Part shown: positions 34,508 to 44,632 of the stretch, one piece after another
How positions within the stretch are numbered: the first letter of the stretch is position 1
Layout: each line of letters begins with the position of its first letter
Assembly (NCBI RefSeq): GCF_020035535.1
Contig: NZ_CP083350.1
Span: forward strand, 2,552,501-2,616,500
Direction: 5' to 3'
Origin: Ensifer adhaerens
GTDB taxonomy: Bacteria; Pseudomonadota; Alphaproteobacteria; Rhizobiales; Rhizobiaceae
Length of the DNA stretch: 64,000 nucleotides
Program-made: the position numbers and the translations under genes
Notes under the pieces: model-generated
Database searches by the model: none
The model's input: the letters and a program-made list of their open reading frames with translations, nothing else
Told to the model about the DNA's origin: nothing

Positions 34508-34897
34508 TCAGGCTCTTGGAGGGCGATGAAGGCCGTCGAGTTCACCTTGGGTGATCTGCGGGAGCGGGCCGAAATTGCGGATGGAGCGCGGGAAAGCCGG
34601 GTGGCTGCCGTCGACATCGCCGAGCACCGCCACGGCGGCGCAGAAGGTTTTGCAGCAATCCTTCTTGTCGGTCTTGCCGCTTTGCTCTGCCGGCTTCGCC
34701 TTGCCCTTGTCGAGGCTCGGGCAGTGCTCGGTCGCGATTTGCGTCGAGTTGACCGAAGCCTCGATCTGCATCGAGCCGTGCGCGGCCGCATGCATCATGC
34801 CGGAGGCGGTGGAAAAGGGCAGCAGGGCCAGCGACAAAGCGATCGCCAGCTTCAGCACCATCAGCAAACGCAGATATGTGGTTCGCACCTTCTCCAT
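34508..34897 (-). CDS. Hypothetical exported Cys-containing protein in copper cluster (129 aa)
   Basis: I do not recognise a named family. It begins MEKVRTTYLRLLMVLKL and has one hydrophobic leader-like segment (LAIALSLALLPFSTASG). His and Cys residues follow (MMHAAAHG, EHCPSL) and a compact motif KKDCCKTFCAAVAVLG near residues 77-92. Cys and His spacing suggests metal binding or a disulfide. An upstream TTGACA with TACGGA at 17 bases (plus-strand 34942 to 34918 reversed) could be its promoter. It lies between cueR and the lipoprotein gene, same strand. It resembles small DUF2946-like proteins of copper loci, but I am not sure. Confidence 0.65.
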   Translation of the reverse strand: MEKVRTTYLRLLMVLKLAIALSLALLPFSTASGMMHAAAHGSMQIEASVNSTQIATEHCPSLDKGKAKPAEQSGKTDKKDCCKTFCAAVAVLGDVDGSHPAFPRSIRNFGPLPQITQGELDGLHRPPRA

Positions 34898-34993
34898 GAT
34901 CGATCCGTAGAAACGCCTTTGATTCCTGTCAATGCTGCGGGTGTTCGACGACGTCACGAATGCGTGAGACGCGGCGACGCGCACCTGTTTTGG

Positions 34994-35464
34994 TCAGCCA
35001 TGCCGACGGTTGCGGACCGGATCGATGCCGGCCGTGCCGAAGCGGGCGGGCTCGGTTGCCTTTGCGGGCTTGTTTCCGGCATCGGCGAGGTCGTCGAGAA
35101 TGGGACAATCCGGGCGGCCGTCGCCATTGCAGTGGGCGGCGAGATATTTCAGTGTCCGGCTCATCGCCTTGAGTTCCTCGGCCTTGCGCTCGAGGATTGC
35201 GACATGTTCGAGCGCGATCTTCTTGACCTCGCCGCTGGCGCGCGACCGGTCACGCCACAGCGCCAGGAGATCGGCCATCTGTTCGACGGTGAAGCCGAGG
35301 TCGCGCGAGCGGCGGATGAACTGCAGCGTATGGACGTCGTTGTCGCCGTAGTTGCGATAACCGGACTCGCTGCGGTCCGCCTGCGGGATGAGGCCGATCG
35401 TCTCGTAATAGCGGATCATTTTCGTCGAGACGCCGGAGGCGCGTGAAGCTTCGCCGATATTCAT
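34994..35464 (-). CDS. cueR: Cu(I)-responsive MerR-family regulator, CueR (156 aa)
   Basis: MerR-type activator that senses Cu(I) and remodels promoters with long spacers. The winged helix is MNIGEASRASGVSTKMIRYYETIGLIPQADRS... (residues 1-40, typical MerR). A dimerising helix runs from about 80 to 110. The metal loop HCNGDGRPDCPIL places Cys112 and Cys120 at the same positions as in Escherichia coli CueR, which fixes the specificity to a monovalent coinage metal. The long C-terminal tail (to residue 156) exceeds E. coli CueR. It follows copA in the same orientation, as hmrR does in rhizobia. Its likely targets are the three 19-bp-spacer promoters near copA and copZ. Confidence 0.93.
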   Translation of the reverse strand: MNIGEASRASGVSTKMIRYYETIGLIPQADRSESGYRNYGDNDVHTLQFIRRSRDLGFTVEQMADLLALWRDRSRASGEVKKIALEHVAILERKAEELKAMSRTLKYLAAHCNGDGRPDCPILDDLADAGNKPAKATEPARFGTAGIDPVRNRRHG

Positions 35465-35561
35465 GATGTCATCCTTGCTGCGGCCCTACGGCCATTCCCT
35501 TCGAATATAAGGGCTCATCCCGGCCGCCGCCACGCCGCAGCAGCCGGGAAGAATGTCGAAC

Positions 35562-38078
<2,517 letters not shown>

Positions 38079-38108
38079 GATCGTGCTCCTTTCACAGTCT
38101 TTTATCAT

Positions 38109-38139
38109 AATCTGGGGCTTCCAACGGTGGGAAGGTCAA
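38109..38139 (-). promoter_or_regulatory. CueR-type promoter for copA
   Basis: On the minus strand: TTGACC, a 19-base spacer with the dyad CTTCC-CACCGTT-GGAAG, then CAGATT. The overlong spacer holding a dyad is the signature of MerR/CueR-controlled promoters. It ends about 30 bases before the copA start. Confidence 0.8.
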
Positions 38140-38219
38140 GGGCGCATGCCGCATTTTCTGTGCGGCGAAGCGAGCTGATCTTCCGAGCCTTTGGTGTCCT
38201 CAAAGCTTCCAATGACTGT

Positions 38220-38250
38220 AAGGTAGAGGTTCCCACCGTTGGAAGGTCAA
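38220..38250 (-). promoter_or_regulatory. Second CueR-type promoter upstream of copA
   Basis: Minus strand: TTGACC, 19 bases with CTTCC-AACGGTG-GGAAC, then TACCTT, a better -10 than at the copA-proximal copy. It points toward copA but lies 142 bases upstream of it. No convincing gene lies between, so it appears to be a tandem promoter, or to drive a short untranslated or small transcript. Confidence 0.7.
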
Positions 38251-38312
38251 GGGCGGGTTTTACAAATTTCTGCGGCTGTGCCGAACGAGCTCCGACGAGA
38301 AAGAGTTCAAAG

Positions 38313-38342
38313 AAAAACGCCCCGGATTGGCCGGGGCGTTTT
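38313..38342. terminator. Terminator after copZ
   Basis: ACGCCCCGG-ATTGG-CCGGGGCGT is a perfect nine-pair stem flanked by A5 on one side and TTTT on the other, so it can end transcription in both directions. It lies 29 bases after the copZ stop on the minus strand and insulates copZ from the second CueR-type promoter. Confidence 0.85.
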
Positions 38343-38370
38343 GGCGGAAATTGTCCTTGCAGCGCGTCGT

Positions 38371-38568
38371 TCAGAGAGCTCGGCTCTCATAGCCGGCGGC
38401 CTTCAAGGCATCGGCGATCGGGCCGGCGGCAGCTGCGGTCTCAACGCTGACCTCCCGGTTGCCGAGATCGACCTTGATCGTCGCCTGCGGATCGACGCTC
38501 AGGATCGCCTTCTGGACTGCGCCGGCACAGTGGCCGCAGGTCATGTTGTCGATCTTGTAGTTCTGCAT
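38371..38568 (-). CDS. copZ: Copper chaperone, CopZ-like heavy-metal domain protein (65 aa)
   Basis: A free-standing HMA domain (beta-alpha-beta-beta-alpha-beta). The Cu(I) site is DNMTCGHCAGAV with Cys11 and Cys14. VDLGNREVSVE is strand 3-4 and IADALKAAGYESRAL the last helix and strand. It would carry Cu(I) in the cytoplasm to CopA or CueR. The ATG at 38568 follows AAGGAG at nine bases. It has its own CueR-type promoter 30 bases upstream and a strong terminator after it, so it is a single-gene unit. Confidence 0.94.
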   Translation of the reverse strand: MQNYKIDNMTCGHCAGAVQKAILSVDPQATIKVDLGNREVSVETAAAAGPIADALKAAGYESRAL

Positions 38569-38597
38569 GCTTGTCTCCTTCGTTTCTGTATGAGAGA

Positions 38598-38628
38598 AAC
38601 ATGGCGGTTCCCATCGTTGGAAGGTCAA
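38598..38628 (-). promoter_or_regulatory. CueR-type promoter for copZ
   Basis: Minus strand: TTGACC, 19-base spacer with CTTCC-AACGATG-GGAAC, then CATGTT, ending 30 bases upstream of the copZ start. The spacer matches the distal copA copy at all but two positions. Confidence 0.8.
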
Positions 38629-38723
38629 TAGGGCCTTTCCGTATATTTTTCGAGGGTTTTTTGGCCTCCCGCAGAAGGTGGAAACCGGCCCAATGGCGTC
38701 GTTTTGGCGCTGCCAAATTCTCC

Positions 38724-38740
38724 GAAAAATTTGAAAGTCT
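38724..38740 (+). promoter_or_regulatory. Shared motif ATTTGAAAGTCT, copy 1 (upstream of NCS2 permease)
   Basis: GAAAAATTTGAAAGTCT. The 16-base part AAAAATTTGAAAGTCT is repeated exactly upstream of uraH, and the last 12 bases upstream of the NusG-like operon. All three are in the plus orientation. It lies about 250 bases before the NCS2 permease start. A binding site for a common regulator or a shared promoter element is possible; no protein is assigned. Confidence 0.5.
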
Positions 38741-38871
38741 TTCATCGTCGATCCCGGGAATGGACGGCTAGCGATCCGGCTGCGGAAGACGCACAATCCC
38801 AAGGCTGTGCAAAAGGCATTCGCGTCGTCCGGAAGAGGGCGGACGATCGCCAGCCGGCACGAAGCCTAAAG

Positions 38872-38887
38872 CGAAGCGATCGCTTCG
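38872..38887. repeat. Perfect 16-bp palindrome in NCS2 leader
   Basis: CGAAGCGA-TCGCTTCG is perfectly self-complementary without a loop, 105 bases upstream of the NCS2 permease start. Such loop-free palindromes usually mark a dimeric regulator site rather than a terminator. No T-run follows. Confidence 0.45.
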
Positions 38888-38991
38888 GAATTATCCGGGC
38901 GTTCGAAATGCACTGGTCGGGAACTGGAGGAGACCGTTTCCCGCTCACTGTCGTTCGGCTGCGTCGTGGTGACGCCGCCAAGGGAGGAAAG

Positions 38992-40284
38992 ATGTTTGAA
39001 CGACTATTCAAGCTGAAAGAGCATCAAACGACGGCGCGCACCGAGGTGATCGCCGGTATCACGACATTCCTGACGATGTCCTACATCATCTTCGTCAACC
39101 CCGACATCCTGTCGAGCACGGGCATGGATAGGGATGCCGTCTTCGTCGCAACCTGTATTGCCGCCGCACTCGGATCTGCCGTCATGGCGCTCGTCGCCAA
39201 CTGGCCGATCGGCATGGCGCCCGGCATGGGCCTCAACGCCTTCTTCGCCTTCACCGTCGTCGCAGCCCTCGGCTTCACCTGGCAGCAGGCGCTGGGTGCG
39301 GTCTTCATCTCGGGCGTGATCTTCCTGATCCTGACCGTGACCGGAGTCCGAAGCTGGCTGATCGCCGGCATTCCGCACTCACTCCGAAGCGCGATCGCCA
39401 CGGGTATCGGCCTCTTCCTCGGCATCATCGCCCTGAAGAACGCCGGCATCGTCGTCGACAATCCGGCAACGCTCGTCGGTCTCGGCGACCTCAAGCAGAC
39501 GGGTCCGCTGCTCGCGATCCTCGGCTTCTTCGTCATTGCGGTGCTGGATTCGCTCAAGGTTCGCGGTTCGATCCTTATCGGCATTCTGGTCGTTACCATC
39601 CTGTCGATGATCCTCGGCGTCAGCGAGTTCAAAGGCATCGTCTCGGCGCCGCCAAGCATTGCGCCGACCTTCCTGCAGCTTGACATCATGGGCGCCCTGC
39701 ATGGCGGCCTGCTGCATGTCATCCTCGTCTTCGTGCTTGTCGAAGTCTTCGACGCCACCGGCACGCTGATCGGTGTCGCCAAGCGCGCCAAGCTCGTCGA
39801 AGAAGGCAAGCCGAACCGTCTCGGTCGCGCGCTTCTCGCCGACAGCACGGCGATCGTCGCCGGCTCGCTGATCGGCACCAGCAGCACCACCGCCTATGTC
39901 GAAAGCGCCTCGGGCGTTCAGGCTGGCGGCCGCACGGGTCTGACTGCGCTCACCGTCTGCGTGCTGTTCCTGGCAGCGCTGTTTTTCTCGCCGCTGGCAG
40001 CCGCCGTTCCGTCCTATGCGACGGCCCCGGCTCTGCTCTACGTCGCCGGCCTGATGATGCGTGAACTGACGGAAGTCGAGTGGGACGACCTGACAGAAGC
40101 GGCACCTGCAGCACTCACAGCTCTCGCCATGCCCTTCACCTACTCGATCGCCAACGGCCTTGCCTTCGGCTTCGTCAGCTACGTCGTCTTGAAGGTCTTC
40201 ACCGGCAAGTGGAGCGTCATTCACCCGGCGACCCAGCTCGTTGCAGCGCTCTTCATCGTGCGCTTCGCGTTCTTCGCCGAGTAA
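38992..40284 (+). CDS. NCS2-family purine permease, AzgA-like (430 aa)
   Basis: A proton-coupled nucleobase importer with about 14 membrane segments. The opening is MFERLFKLKEHQTTARTEVIAGITTFLTMSYIIFVNP. Next comes GMDRDAVFVATCIAAALGSAVMAL. VEVFDATGTLIGVAKRAKL (about 252-270) and GTSSTTAYVESASGVQAGGRTGLTAL (about 295-320) are the substrate-site motifs of the adenine/guanine/hypoxanthine AzgA group. Length (430-450) is right. AGGGAGGAAAG precedes the ATG at 38992; in-frame upstream sequence is non-coding leader. It is monocistronic with a terminator after it, 6 kb from the purine catabolic genes. Confidence 0.92.
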   Translation: MFERLFKLKEHQTTARTEVIAGITTFLTMSYIIFVNPDILSSTGMDRDAVFVATCIAAALGSAVMALVANWPIGMAPGMGLNAFFAFTVVAALGFTWQQALGAVFISGVIFLILTVTGVRSWLIAGIPHSLRSAIATGIGLFLGIIALKNAGIVVDNPATLVGLGDLKQTGPLLAILGFFVIAVLDSLKVRGSILIGILVVTILSMILGVSEFKGIVSAPPSIAPTFLQLDIMGALHGGLLHVILVFVLVEVFDATGTLIGVAKRAKLVEEGKPNRLGRALLADSTAIVAGSLIGTSSTTAYVESASGVQAGGRTGLTALTVCVLFLAALFFSPLAAAVPSYATAPALLYVAGLMMRELTEVEWDDLTEAAPAALTALAMPFTYSIANGLAFGFVSYVVLKVFTGKWSVIHPATQLVAALFIVRFAFFAE

Positions 40285-40338
40285 CGAAAATCGGCTGGGG
40301 CATGCTGCCTCGGCCGATCAGAACTCCCCGTAAGTGTT

Positions 40339-40372
40339 GGCCGGACCGGCGAAATGTTGCTCCGGCCTTTTT
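40339..40372 (+). terminator. Rho-independent terminator after NCS2 permease
   Basis: GGCCGGA and TCCGGCC pair across a 15-base loop and are followed directly by TTTTT, 54 bases after the permease stop. The ferredoxin gene ends just beyond on the other strand. Confidence 0.75.
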
Positions 40373-40382
40373 CTATTTCGCC

Positions 40383-40703
40383 TCAATATTGGCCGGCGGG
40401 TAGATGCACCACCAGGCCGTCGAGTTCGGCTGACACAGTGATCTGACAGCTCAGGCGGCTGCGCTCGTTCGGATTGACGACGCACTCGATCATGTCCTGT
40501 TCCTGGAATTCGGGCGCCGGCAAGCGGTCGGTCCACGCGCCGTCGATGTAACAGTGACAGGTGCCGCAGGCGCAGGAACCGCCGCATTCGGCGGCGATGG
40601 CATCAATGCCGTTCTGCACAGCGGCGGACATCAGCGATTGACCGATCTCCGCCTGGATTTCTTTCGTCGTGCCGTCCGCGTCGATGAAGACGATCTTGGG
40701 CAT
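40383..40703 (-). CDS. Adrenodoxin-type 2Fe-2S ferredoxin (106 aa)
   Basis: Cytoplasmic electron carrier. Cys40, Cys46, Cys49 and Cys86 give the C-x5-C-x2-C-x36-C spacing of adrenodoxin/putidaredoxin-type ferredoxins (AECGGSCACGTCHCYID ... SRLSCQI), with two additional Cys at 44 and 51 inside the loop. The usual PF start MPKIVFIDADG and C-terminal acidic segment are present. It lies 42 bases after the cytochrome P450 gene in the same direction, so it is probably the P450 redox partner. No ferredoxin reductase gene is nearby. Confidence 0.92.
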   Translation of the reverse strand: MPKIVFIDADGTTKEIQAEIGQSLMSAAVQNGIDAIAAECGGSCACGTCHCYIDGAWTDRLPAPEFQEQDMIECVVNPNERSRLSCQITVSAELDGLVVHLPAGQY

Positions 40704-40745
40704 GGGTATTCTCCGATTGCGTATGTTGGTGTCAAGGATGCGGGA

Positions 40746-41999
40746 TCAGGCCGGCCGGATGGCGATCTTCAGCCGCTTGGGTCCACGGACCGAAAGACCG
40801 CGCTTGTATTCCGGCTCCCGGTCGACGAGTTCGATGGTTGGGAAACGGCGAAGCAGGGTGCTGAAGATGATATCCATGTCGAGGCGCGCGAGGTGGTTGC
40901 CGAGACAGAAATGCACGCCGCCGCCAAAGGCGAGATGACGGTTCGGCGTCCGGCCGATGTCGAACGTGTCGGCATTCTCGAACTGCTTGGGGTCGCGGTT
41001 GGCGGCGCCATAGAGCAGGCCGAACTTGGTACCGCGCTCGAAGCGACGGCCGAAGATCTCGATGTCCTCGACGCAATGGCGGTGGAAGAACGGAAGCGGC
41101 GACTCGTAGCGGAACATCTCCTGCACGCCGGTCTGGATCAGGCCGGGTTCGCTCCGCAGCCGCGCCATCTGCTCGGGGAAGCGCAAGAGTGCATGCATGC
41201 CGCTGCCAAGCACATCGATCGTGGAACCGTGGCCGGCCATCAGGATCAGCATGCAGGTGGAGATGAATTCGTCGAAGTTCATGGCGCCGGAGCGCTCCGC
41301 CTCGATCAGCACCGAGATGAGGTCATCCTTCGGCGCCCGCTCACGTTCGGCCTTCAACGCTGTCAGGTATTCGTAGAACTCGGTCGTATTGCGCTCGGCG
41401 AGCTCCTTGCGCGCGTCGGATCGGTCGACGTCGAAGAACTGCACGATGTTTTCCGACCAGATCCGCAGCTGCGGACAGTCCTCGTCCGGCACGCCGAGCA
41501 GGCGGCCGATGATATGGCCGGGAACATGGGCGGCCAGATCATCGACAAAGTCGATCTCGCCGCGATCGGCAAGGCTATCGATCAGCCGGTCGACATAGGC
41601 CTGGATCTGGTCGCGGAGCTTCGCGATCATGGCCGGCGTGAACAGCTTGAAGACCTGCTTGCGCAGCCGGTCATGCACGGCGCCATCGCTATCGAGCAGG
41701 CTGAACTGCACGAAACGTTCATGGTGCGGCATGTCGTGCCAATTGGCGGCGCGCTGCAGTTTTGCAAGCTCGTCCTTCGTCGCGATGTCCTCAAGCGAGC
41801 GCACCATGCGCTTGTCCATGACGATTGCCGAGACGTCCTCGAAGCGCGCGGCGAGCCAGATGTCGAAATCCGCAAAGTAGTGCAGCCCCTCCTTTTCACG
41901 CAGCGCGCGATAGGTCGGATAGGGATCTCGAGCAAAATCCGGGGACAGCGGCGCGAAGGTGAAATTCGCGACGTCGCCGTTCGGCGCTGCTTCAGTCAT
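40746..41999 (-). CDS. Cytochrome P450 (417 aa)
   Basis: A soluble bacterial haem monooxygenase. The I-helix oxygen-activation motif reads LILMAGHGSTIDVL (AGHGST in place of the usual AGxDTT). The K-helix is EMFRYESP (ExxR), and the haem-binding loop is FGGGVHFCLGNHLARLD with the axial Cys. FTFAPLSPDFARDPYPTYRALREKEG is the typical N-terminus. The ATG at 41999 is preferred; the in-frame sequence upstream has no P450 pattern. Its substrate is unknown. It is followed by its likely ferredoxin, and an AraC-type regulator is transcribed divergently from about 110 bp away. Confidence 0.94.
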   Translation of the reverse strand: MTEAAPNGDVANFTFAPLSPDFARDPYPTYRALREKEGLHYFADFDIWLAARFEDVSAIVMDKRMVRSLEDIATKDELAKLQRAANWHDMPHHERFVQFSLLDSDGAVHDRLRKQVFKLFTPAMIAKLRDQIQAYVDRLIDSLADRGEIDFVDDLAAHVPGHIIGRLLGVPDEDCPQLRIWSENIVQFFDVDRSDARKELAERNTTEFYEYLTALKAERERAPKDDLISVLIEAERSGAMNFDEFISTCMLILMAGHGSTIDVLGSGMHALLRFPEQMARLRSEPGLIQTGVQEMFRYESPLPFFHRHCVEDIEIFGRRFERGTKFGLLYGAANRDPKQFENADTFDIGRTPNRHLAFGGGVHFCLGNHLARLDMDIIFSTLLRRFPTIELVDREPEYKRGLSVRGPKRLKIAIRPA

Positions 42000-42111
42000 G
42001 GGCAATACTCCGTGCATAAAGCTGCATGATAACGTCGCTGTATTGGCTTTGGGAATGGTGCCCTGTCGCAAGGTGATGGACAAAACTCGCATCGGGTGCC
42101 AGAAAAATGGC

Positions 42112-42960
42112 ATGCGGCCCGAAAGCGAAGAGATCCACTTCCACACACCGGCAAAATTCGCCGACGCGTTTCCCTATCTGGCACTGGTGGCCGGAAGCCG
42201 GACGGCCCGTCCCGAAGAGGCGCCGATCCGCAAGCGGTTTCACCAGCATGTCTTCGTCTACACAACGGGAGGATGCGGGTTGATCGAGGTGCGCGGCCAA
42301 CGGTTCCTGGCCGAAACGGGCAGCGTCGCCTGGCTCGATACGGCCCAGGCCTATGCGCATAGCTGCGCGCCCGATAGCGAAAGCTGGCGTTACCTCTGGA
42401 TGGGGATCGAGGGACACGGGCTTGATGCGCTGTATCAGTTCCTCAATATTCAGCAGTCGCCACTGTTCGTGCCGAGGGATCCGCAGACGGCGCAAGCGGC
42501 ATTCGAGGGCGTAATCAGATTTCTGGCCGAACGCTCGCCGGCGACCGATGCCATGACGAGTGCGGCCATCTCCGGGCTCATTGCAGACATGATCGGGCCG
42601 CGATTGACCGGTAGTGAGCCGGGTGAGGATACGCCGGGCGAGGATCGCCTGTTGGCTGTTCTTTCCGCGATGCGCAACGATCTCGCCCGTGCCTGGACGA
42701 TCGATGATCTCGCGGCTCGGGCGCGGCTTAGCCAGTCGCAGCTCTTTCGCCGCTTTCGCGACATGGTGGGGACGACGCCGATGGACTGGCTGCGGCATGA
42801 GCGCATCAACCTGGCAAAACGCCTGCTGGTTGGACCCTATGCCAAGGTTTCGGCGGTGGCAGTGGTCTGCGGCTACCCGGACCCCTATCATTTCTCACGC
42901 GATTTCCGGCGCGTGACCGGATACACGCCGACAAAATTTCGGCGGGATGGCGGCTATTGA
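42112..42960 (+). CDS. AraC-family regulator (about 282 aa)
   Basis: The C-terminal 100 residues form the two AraC helix-turn-helix motifs: WTIDDLAARARLSQSQLFRRFRDMVGTTPMDWLRHERINLAKRLL, then VSAVAVVCGYPDPYHFSRDFRRVTGYTPTKFR. The N-terminal part (about 30-120: FHQHVFVYTTGGCGLIEVRGQRFLAETGSVAWLD) is a cupin-type sensor fold. The start is uncertain: ATG at 42112 (MRPESEE) gives a compact sensor domain; ATGs at 42076 and further up are possible but have weak ribosome sites. It is divergent from the P450 gene and probably controls it. Confidence 0.88.
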   Translation: MRPESEEIHFHTPAKFADAFPYLALVAGSRTARPEEAPIRKRFHQHVFVYTTGGCGLIEVRGQRFLAETGSVAWLDTAQAYAHSCAPDSESWRYLWMGIEGHGLDALYQFLNIQQSPLFVPRDPQTAQAAFEGVIRFLAERSPATDAMTSAAISGLIADMIGPRLTGSEPGEDTPGEDRLLAVLSAMRNDLARAWTIDDLAARARLSQSQLFRRFRDMVGTTPMDWLRHERINLAKRLLVGPYAKVSAVAVVCGYPDPYHFSRDFRRVTGYTPTKFRRDGGY

Positions 42961-43045
42961 GGCCGCAGTTTTTCGTCCGATTTCGGCGGCCAGCGAGGCC
43001 CTGGCGCACCGATAACCCGACCGGACGACCGGGTCATGCATTCAT

Positions 43046-43531
43046 TCACACGATCAGGAACGGCTCCTTGAAGAAATGTTCTTCCAGGTTGACGCCTTCG
43101 CCACCGCGATCGACCACCGCGAAATCCGAGACGTCATCGAGTGGCGTCAGGATGCCGTGCCAGACGTTGCGGGCGATGTTGACGCCCTGGCCCGGCGTAG
43201 TCTTGAAGGCGATCGGTTCACTGGGGCCTTCATCGGTTTCCCGGGAGACGACGATCAGGAACGGATTGTCGCTCAAGGGGATGAAGGCCTGGCTGCCGAG
43301 CGGATGGCGCTCGACCATGGTGAGCTTCAGCGGCAGTGGATAGGGTACGCCGCGCACCAGGCTGATCATGGGCCGGGCCTTTTCGCCTGTTGTATCGATG
43401 TTGGCGAGGTCGTGGTAGCGGGTTGCATTGCCCCCGTTGATGGGGAAGTTGTGGGCATTCTCCGTTTCGATCACGTCGCCGAAAGGCGCAAAGGCCTCCC
43501 GGGTCAACGGCTGTATGACGATCTCCTTCAT
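43046..43531 (-). CDS. allA: Ureidoglycolate lyase (161 aa)
   Basis: Splits ureidoglycolate to glyoxylate and urea, the last step of the ureide route. The protein follows the AllA pattern over its whole length. LTREAFAPFGDVIE is near the N-terminus. Next come NGGNATRYHDLA, LVRGVPYPLPLKLTMVERHPLGSQAFIPLSDNPFLIVV and WHGILTPLDDVSDFAVVDRGGEGVNLEEHFF. The His of MVERHPLGSQAF and the WHG region line the cupin-like barrel. It is the last gene of the puuE-uraD, alc, allA operon, 71 bases after alc. Confidence 0.95.
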   Translation of the reverse strand: MKEIVIQPLTREAFAPFGDVIETENAHNFPINGGNATRYHDLANIDTTGEKARPMISLVRGVPYPLPLKLTMVERHPLGSQAFIPLSDNPFLIVVSRETDEGPSEPIAFKTTPGQGVNIARNVWHGILTPLDDVSDFAVVDRGGEGVNLEEHFFKEPFLIV

Positions 43532-43602
43532 GTGACGCTCCTCCGTCCAATGTTGATCGGTTGCCTGGAAGTTTGATCGTTTCGCCTCCTCGGCGAAACG
43601 AT

Positions 43603-44622
43603 CTAGATGCCGGCTTTCGCTATACGCCCGAAGACACGCAGCCGGCTGACGCCGCCGTCGGGGAAGATGTTGAAGCGCACGTGGGTTACGGGACCTGCGG
43701 CCGCGAGCCCGCTTGCTTCATAGGTGTGGATGCTATCTGCGGCGAGTTTCTGCGGCGGCAGAAGCTCGCGCCAGAACATCGACGATGCCGTGACGGATGC
43801 GGCCACTTCGCAAGCGGTCGCTCCGAGATCTGCCGCCTGCAGCGAACAGGCGTCCGGGAAGTTTCCCTTGAAGTGCGCGGTGTCGACCACAACGCGATCG
43901 ATCTCACCGCGAGCGGCCAGTTTCACGACGATCCAGTCGTTGCCGGGTTCGCGCCGTCGGCGGGTCTCCCAGCCATCGCCCATGTTGATGCCGCGTCCGG
44001 GCGCAAGCAGCCGCTGGTGGCCGTAGTGTCCGTTGGAATAGGCGATGATGCGCCCGCCGAGCAATGATGAGGCCAGATCGACCACCGTGTCGCCGATCGC
44101 TGCCCGGTCTAGCGCAGGCGCGCCGTAAACCCGAAGGCGGGCGACGCCGCCGTCGGGATAGATGCGCAGGCGCACATGGCTCCAGATAGAATCCGACCGC
44201 GCTTCGAAGTGATGCAGCGCGCTCGGGCCGAGCGGCCGTGGGCACAGCAATTCCGTCCATACCGTCCGCTCGTCCGGGCCGTCCGGTGCCAGACAGGCGT
44301 CGATGGCACAGGCGCTCGGGTAGTTGCCGGTGAAATGTGCGGTATCGACCTCGAAGCCGCGGATACGGCCGTTCGTCGCGAGTGCCACGATGGCGTGGTC
44401 GTTGCCGGGGCCACGGCGACGCCGCGTCTCCCAGCCGTCCATCCACTTGCCGTTCTCGTCGTAGACACCGGGATGATAGACCGGCGAGGCATCCTGGAGC
44501 ATGCGCTCCAGCGGTGCGAAGAATTCGTCTGTCGCAAAGACCGGCCGCGCGCCGAGGCCGGCGGAGGCAAGGTTGATCGCATCGCGGGCGAATTCGGGCA
44601 CGGTCACGCCGTCGGTCGTCAT
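43603..44622 (-). CDS. alc: Allantoicase (339 aa)
   Basis: Hydrolyses allantoate to ureidoglycolate and urea. The two-fold internal repeat of the family is plain. The first copy has WMDGWETRRRRGPGNDHAI and GFEVDTAHFTGNYPSACAI (about 60-113). The second has MGDGWETRRRREPGNDWIV and VVVDTAHFKGNFPDACSL (about 222-275). Each copy forms a jelly-roll domain. The ATG at 44622 lies ten bases after the puuE-uraD stop; the in-frame upstream sequence is Ser/Arg-rich shadow coding. Length matches the family (330-350). Confidence 0.95.
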   Translation of the reverse strand: MTTDGVTVPEFARDAINLASAGLGARPVFATDEFFAPLERMLQDASPVYHPGVYDENGKWMDGWETRRRRGPGNDHAIVALATNGRIRGFEVDTAHFTGNYPSACAIDACLAPDGPDERTVWTELLCPRPLGPSALHHFEARSDSIWSHVRLRIYPDGGVARLRVYGAPALDRAAIGDTVVDLASSLLGGRIIAYSNGHYGHQRLLAPGRGINMGDGWETRRRREPGNDWIVVKLAARGEIDRVVVDTAHFKGNFPDACSLQAADLGATACEVAASVTASSMFWRELLPPQKLAADSIHTYEASGLAAAGPVTHVRFNIFPDGGVSRLRVFGRIAKAGI

Positions 44623-44632
44623 CGCGGGGTCC

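Noticed and set aside
38569..38991. Purine riboswitch in the leader of the NCS2 permease
   Set aside because: I looked for the three-way junction core and expression platform and found only a palindrome and short purine-rich stretches. Purine riboswitches are also rare in this group.
40554..42029. 491-codon plus frame opposite the P450 gene
   Set aside because: The P450 haem, ExxR and I-helix motifs are on the minus strand, so the plus frame is a shadow.
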